NCBI GenBank assembly: GCA_002469525.1
Contig: DKME01000169.1
Location: 11,332 to 18,838 of the forward strand
Length of the DNA: 7,507 bases
From: Actinobacteria bacterium UBA7422
GTDB lineage: Bacteria; Actinomycetota; Actinomycetes; S36-B12
Direction: 5' to 3'
Below the pieces are notes generated by a model. It saw nothing but the letters and a program-made list of their open reading frames with translations, made no database searches and was not told the origin of the DNA. Position numbers and translations under genes: made by a program. Numbering within the stretch: position 1 is the first letter of the stretch; each line of letters opens with the position of its first letter. This document shows positions 6,130 to 7,507 of this stretch, in pieces.

Positions 6130-6663
6130 ATGGATCTACTCGAAAACTCAGGTTCCTGGCTCTCTCTCAATGAAATCGAGAATGCGCGGGCAAATTTGCC
6201 AATCGTGTATGTCGATGCAATCCCGGTACGTGTTGACGCGAACGGGGAGGTGACCGAAGTTGGCCTACTGTTGCGCGCTATGCCGGATGGCTCAATTAGT
6301 CGGGCCGTTGTCTCAGGTCGCGTGTTACATAAGGAGCGAGTGAGGGACGCAATTATGCGTCATCTGGAAAAAGACTTGGGTCCCTTGGCTTTTCCCAAAT
6401 TACCCGCATCGCCACAACCATTCACAGTAGTGGAGTACTTCCCAGACGAAAGTGTGACCGGTTTTCATGACCCACGCCAGCACGCGATTTCACTTGCTTA
6501 CATCGTTGCGATCGAAGGGGAATGTGCGCCGTCTCAAGACTCGCTCGATTTAATCTGGGTGTCACCGGACGCGGCAACGAGCCCAGAGTTTGAGCGGGAA
6601 ATGGTGGGCGGTCAGGGGAGGCTAGTTCGCATGGCACTGGCGCATTGCGGATTACTGCCGTAG
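6130..6663 (+). CDS. Nudix-fold family protein (DUF4916-like) with degenerate Nudix box
   Basis: This 177-residue protein resembles the actinobacterial 'NUDIX hydrolase family protein' / DUF4916 group, whose substrate is unknown. Typical segments are WLSLNEIENARANLPIVYVD (10-29), VGLLLRAMPDGSISRAVVSG (44-63), SPQPFTVVEYFPD (94-106), FHDPRQHAISLAYIV (112-126) and a C-terminal GGQGRLVRMALAH. The Nudix box (G-x5-E-x7-REUxEExGU) is partly kept: Gly63, Glu69, Arg77, Leu79 and Gly84 are in register. The metal-binding REUxEE core, however, reads RHLEKD, so ordinary Nudix pyrophosphohydrolase activity is doubtful. The protein is soluble, with no signal peptide. The ATG at 6130 is directly preceded by an in-frame GTG at 6127, and either could be used. 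No Shine-Dalgarno is present. An open frame extends to 6010, but that part lies over msrB and its promoter and is unlikely to be translated. It converges on the crotonase gene with 6 bases between the stops. Confidence 0.82.
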   Translation: MDLLENSGSWLSLNEIENARANLPIVYVDAIPVRVDANGEVTEVGLLLRAMPDGSISRAVVSGRVLHKERVRDAIMRHLEKDLGPLAFPKLPASPQPFTVVEYFPDESVTGFHDPRQHAISLAYIVAIEGECAPSQDSLDLIWVSPDAATSPEFEREMVGGQGRLVRMALAHCGLLP

Positions 6664-6669
6664 TTGCAA

Positions 6670-7467
6670 TTACTTCGAATACGCAGGGAACTCTGGTGCA
6701 ACTTTATTGATCTTCCCCATGAGTGCGGCGGCTAGATCCTCCCGTCCAAATGCGTGACCCATTTCAATGAATGCGTCATCGGCGCTTTCATTGAACTCAG
6801 CGCCAAGTCCCCGCAACAGTTGAGCTTTGATCACTGCAACAGATGCTGGTGAACAGTTGGTAATTAGGTTATTGGCGCAGGCATACGCTTCAGCGAGTGG
6901 ATCCTCACTCGCTGAGAGCACCAATCCGTATTCACAGGCGTCTTGGCCGGTAAAGGTGCGACCGGTGATCAGGATTTCAGTTGCTCGAGCCAGCCCAACG
7001 AGACGGGGGAGTAGCCAGGCAATTCCGTACTCGGCGATCAGACCAAGACGTGAAAAAGTGGAGCTGAGTTTTGCGTCACTCTTTGCGAAGCGGAAGTCCG
7101 CGCTCATAGCGATCACGAATCCCAAGCCTGCGGCAGGACCATTTATCGCTGTGATAACAGGGGTTGACAGGTGCAGGAACTTTCCTGGGACGGTCTTGTG
7201 GCTTTGGCCTTTGAGGAATCCTTGAACCAACTCGGGGTCTTCACCCAAAATGCTCAGGTCTGCACCGGAACAAAAGCCACGTCCTGCGCCGGTCACGACA
7301 ATCACTCGAACATCTGCGTCTAAGTCAGCGTGGGTCAAAAGGTCGGAGTAGGTGTGAATCATGTCTGGGAGTAACGCGTTGAGACGATCAGGGCGATTGA
7401 AAGTTATTGTCGCAATATGCGAATCGACGGAGTAGGTGACAAATTCGGTAGCTGGGGGCAGATTCAT
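6670..7467 (-). CDS. Enoyl-CoA hydratase/isomerase (crotonase) family protein lacking both hydratase glutamates
   Basis: This is a 265-residue single-domain crotonase, acting on acyl-CoA thioesters in the cytoplasm. The fold signature is clear: ITFNRPDRLNAL near the N-terminus, the oxyanion-hole strand GRGFCSGADL (62-71), then NGPAAGLGFVIAMSADFRFA (109-128) and FSRLGLIAEYGIAWLLPRLV. Where classical hydratases have two catalytic glutamates, this protein has Val118 (in GLGFVI) and Phe138 (in STFSRLG). Instead, Glu146 in LIAEYG occupies the place of the acidic residue used by PaaG-type enoyl-CoA isomerases. I therefore expect an isomerase or another specialised crotonase rather than a housekeeping hydratase; the substrate is not readable. 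The ATG is the first start after an in-frame TGA, with no Shine-Dalgarno and TATGAA ending 6 bases upstream. The gene is separate from the fadAB cluster and on the same strand. Its stop is 6 bases from that of the convergent Nudix-like gene. Confidence 0.88.
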   Translation of the reverse strand: MNLPPATEFVTYSVDSHIATITFNRPDRLNALLPDMIHTYSDLLTHADLDADVRVIVVTGAGRGFCSGADLSILGEDPELVQGFLKGQSHKTVPGKFLHLSTPVITAINGPAAGLGFVIAMSADFRFAKSDAKLSSTFSRLGLIAEYGIAWLLPRLVGLARATEILITGRTFTGQDACEYGLVLSASEDPLAEAYACANNLITNCSPASVAVIKAQLLRGLGAEFNESADDAFIEMGHAFGREDLAAALMGKINKVAPEFPAYSK

Positions 7468-7473
7468 GGTGTA

Positions 7474-7479
7474 TTCATA
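7474..7479 (-). promoter_or_regulatory. Candidate -10 element for leaderless crotonase transcript
   Basis: TATGAA on the minus strand is followed by six bases and then the ATG, which gives +1 at the A of ATG. The last base departs from TANNNT, so it is the weakest of the three minus-strand cases. Only 40 bases of upstream sequence are in the window, and no clear -35 is seen in them. Confidence 0.35.
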
Positions 7480-7507
7480 GCATCAAGGCACAGATTTAGG
7501 TGTCGTT

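Noticed and set aside
6663..6708. GTTGCA ... TGCAAC followed by TTTATT at the Nudix-like/crotonase junction as a terminator
   Set aside because: The arms are only 6 bases and the loop is 28 bases, with a weak T-run inside the crotonase coding region. It is too weak to call.
1..7507. Mobile element, defence system, CRISPR array or secondary-metabolite cluster
   Set aside because: I saw no transposase, integrase, direct-repeat/spacer pattern, toxin-antitoxin pair or biosynthetic domain. Every open stretch is accounted for by core metabolic or housekeeping genes.

Overview
The window looks like a stretch of an actinobacterial chromosome. G+C is moderate, in the mid-50s percent by eye (not counted exactly). 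Two of the proteins, a DUF3000 protein and a degenerate Nudix (DUF4916-like) protein, belong to families I know essentially from Actinobacteria. The grouping of DUF3000, an HRDC-type ribonuclease D, a fadA/fadB pair and dxs also resembles actinobacterial gene order. A streamlined freshwater or marine actinobacterium would fit the tight packing and modest G+C, but that is inference. I see no rRNA, tRNA, CRISPR, insertion sequence, phage or plasmid feature, and no gene-free stretch longer than about 85 bases.

Layout from left to right. (1) The 3' end of dxs (MEP isoprenoid pathway) on the plus strand. It converges on, and overlaps by 17 bases, the end of a minus-strand cluster. (2) That cluster, in transcription order (right to left), is msrB, DUF3000, rnd, fadA, fadB. 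rnd begins inside the end of the DUF3000 gene. fadA has its own strong ribosome binding site behind a 16-base inverted repeat that may be an operator. fadB overlaps fadA by ATGA. (3) A short divergent region of about 85 bases separates msrB from a plus-strand gene for a Nudix-fold protein with a decayed Nudix box. (4) That gene converges, with a 6-base gap, on a minus-strand stand-alone crotonase (enoyl-CoA hydratase/isomerase family) that lacks both classical hydratase glutamates.

How the genes work together. FadA and FadB form the last three steps of beta-oxidation (hydration, 3-hydroxyacyl oxidation, thiolysis) and are almost certainly co-translated. The separate crotonase may act in a related acyl-CoA pathway, more likely as an isomerase or a specialised enzyme than as a housekeeping hydratase. 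RNase D (RNA 3'-end processing), MsrB (repair of oxidised methionine), DUF3000 and the Nudix-like protein are housekeeping or uncharacterised neighbours without a clear biochemical link.

The main regulatory observation is that three minus-strand genes (msrB, DUF3000, crotonase) each have a TANNNT-like -10 hexamer exactly 6 bases before the start codon and no Shine-Dalgarno sequence. This is the signature of leaderless mRNAs. The fadA and fadB genes have clear Shine-Dalgarno sequences. I did not find a convincing undescribed multi-gene system; most of the window is ordinary core genome.
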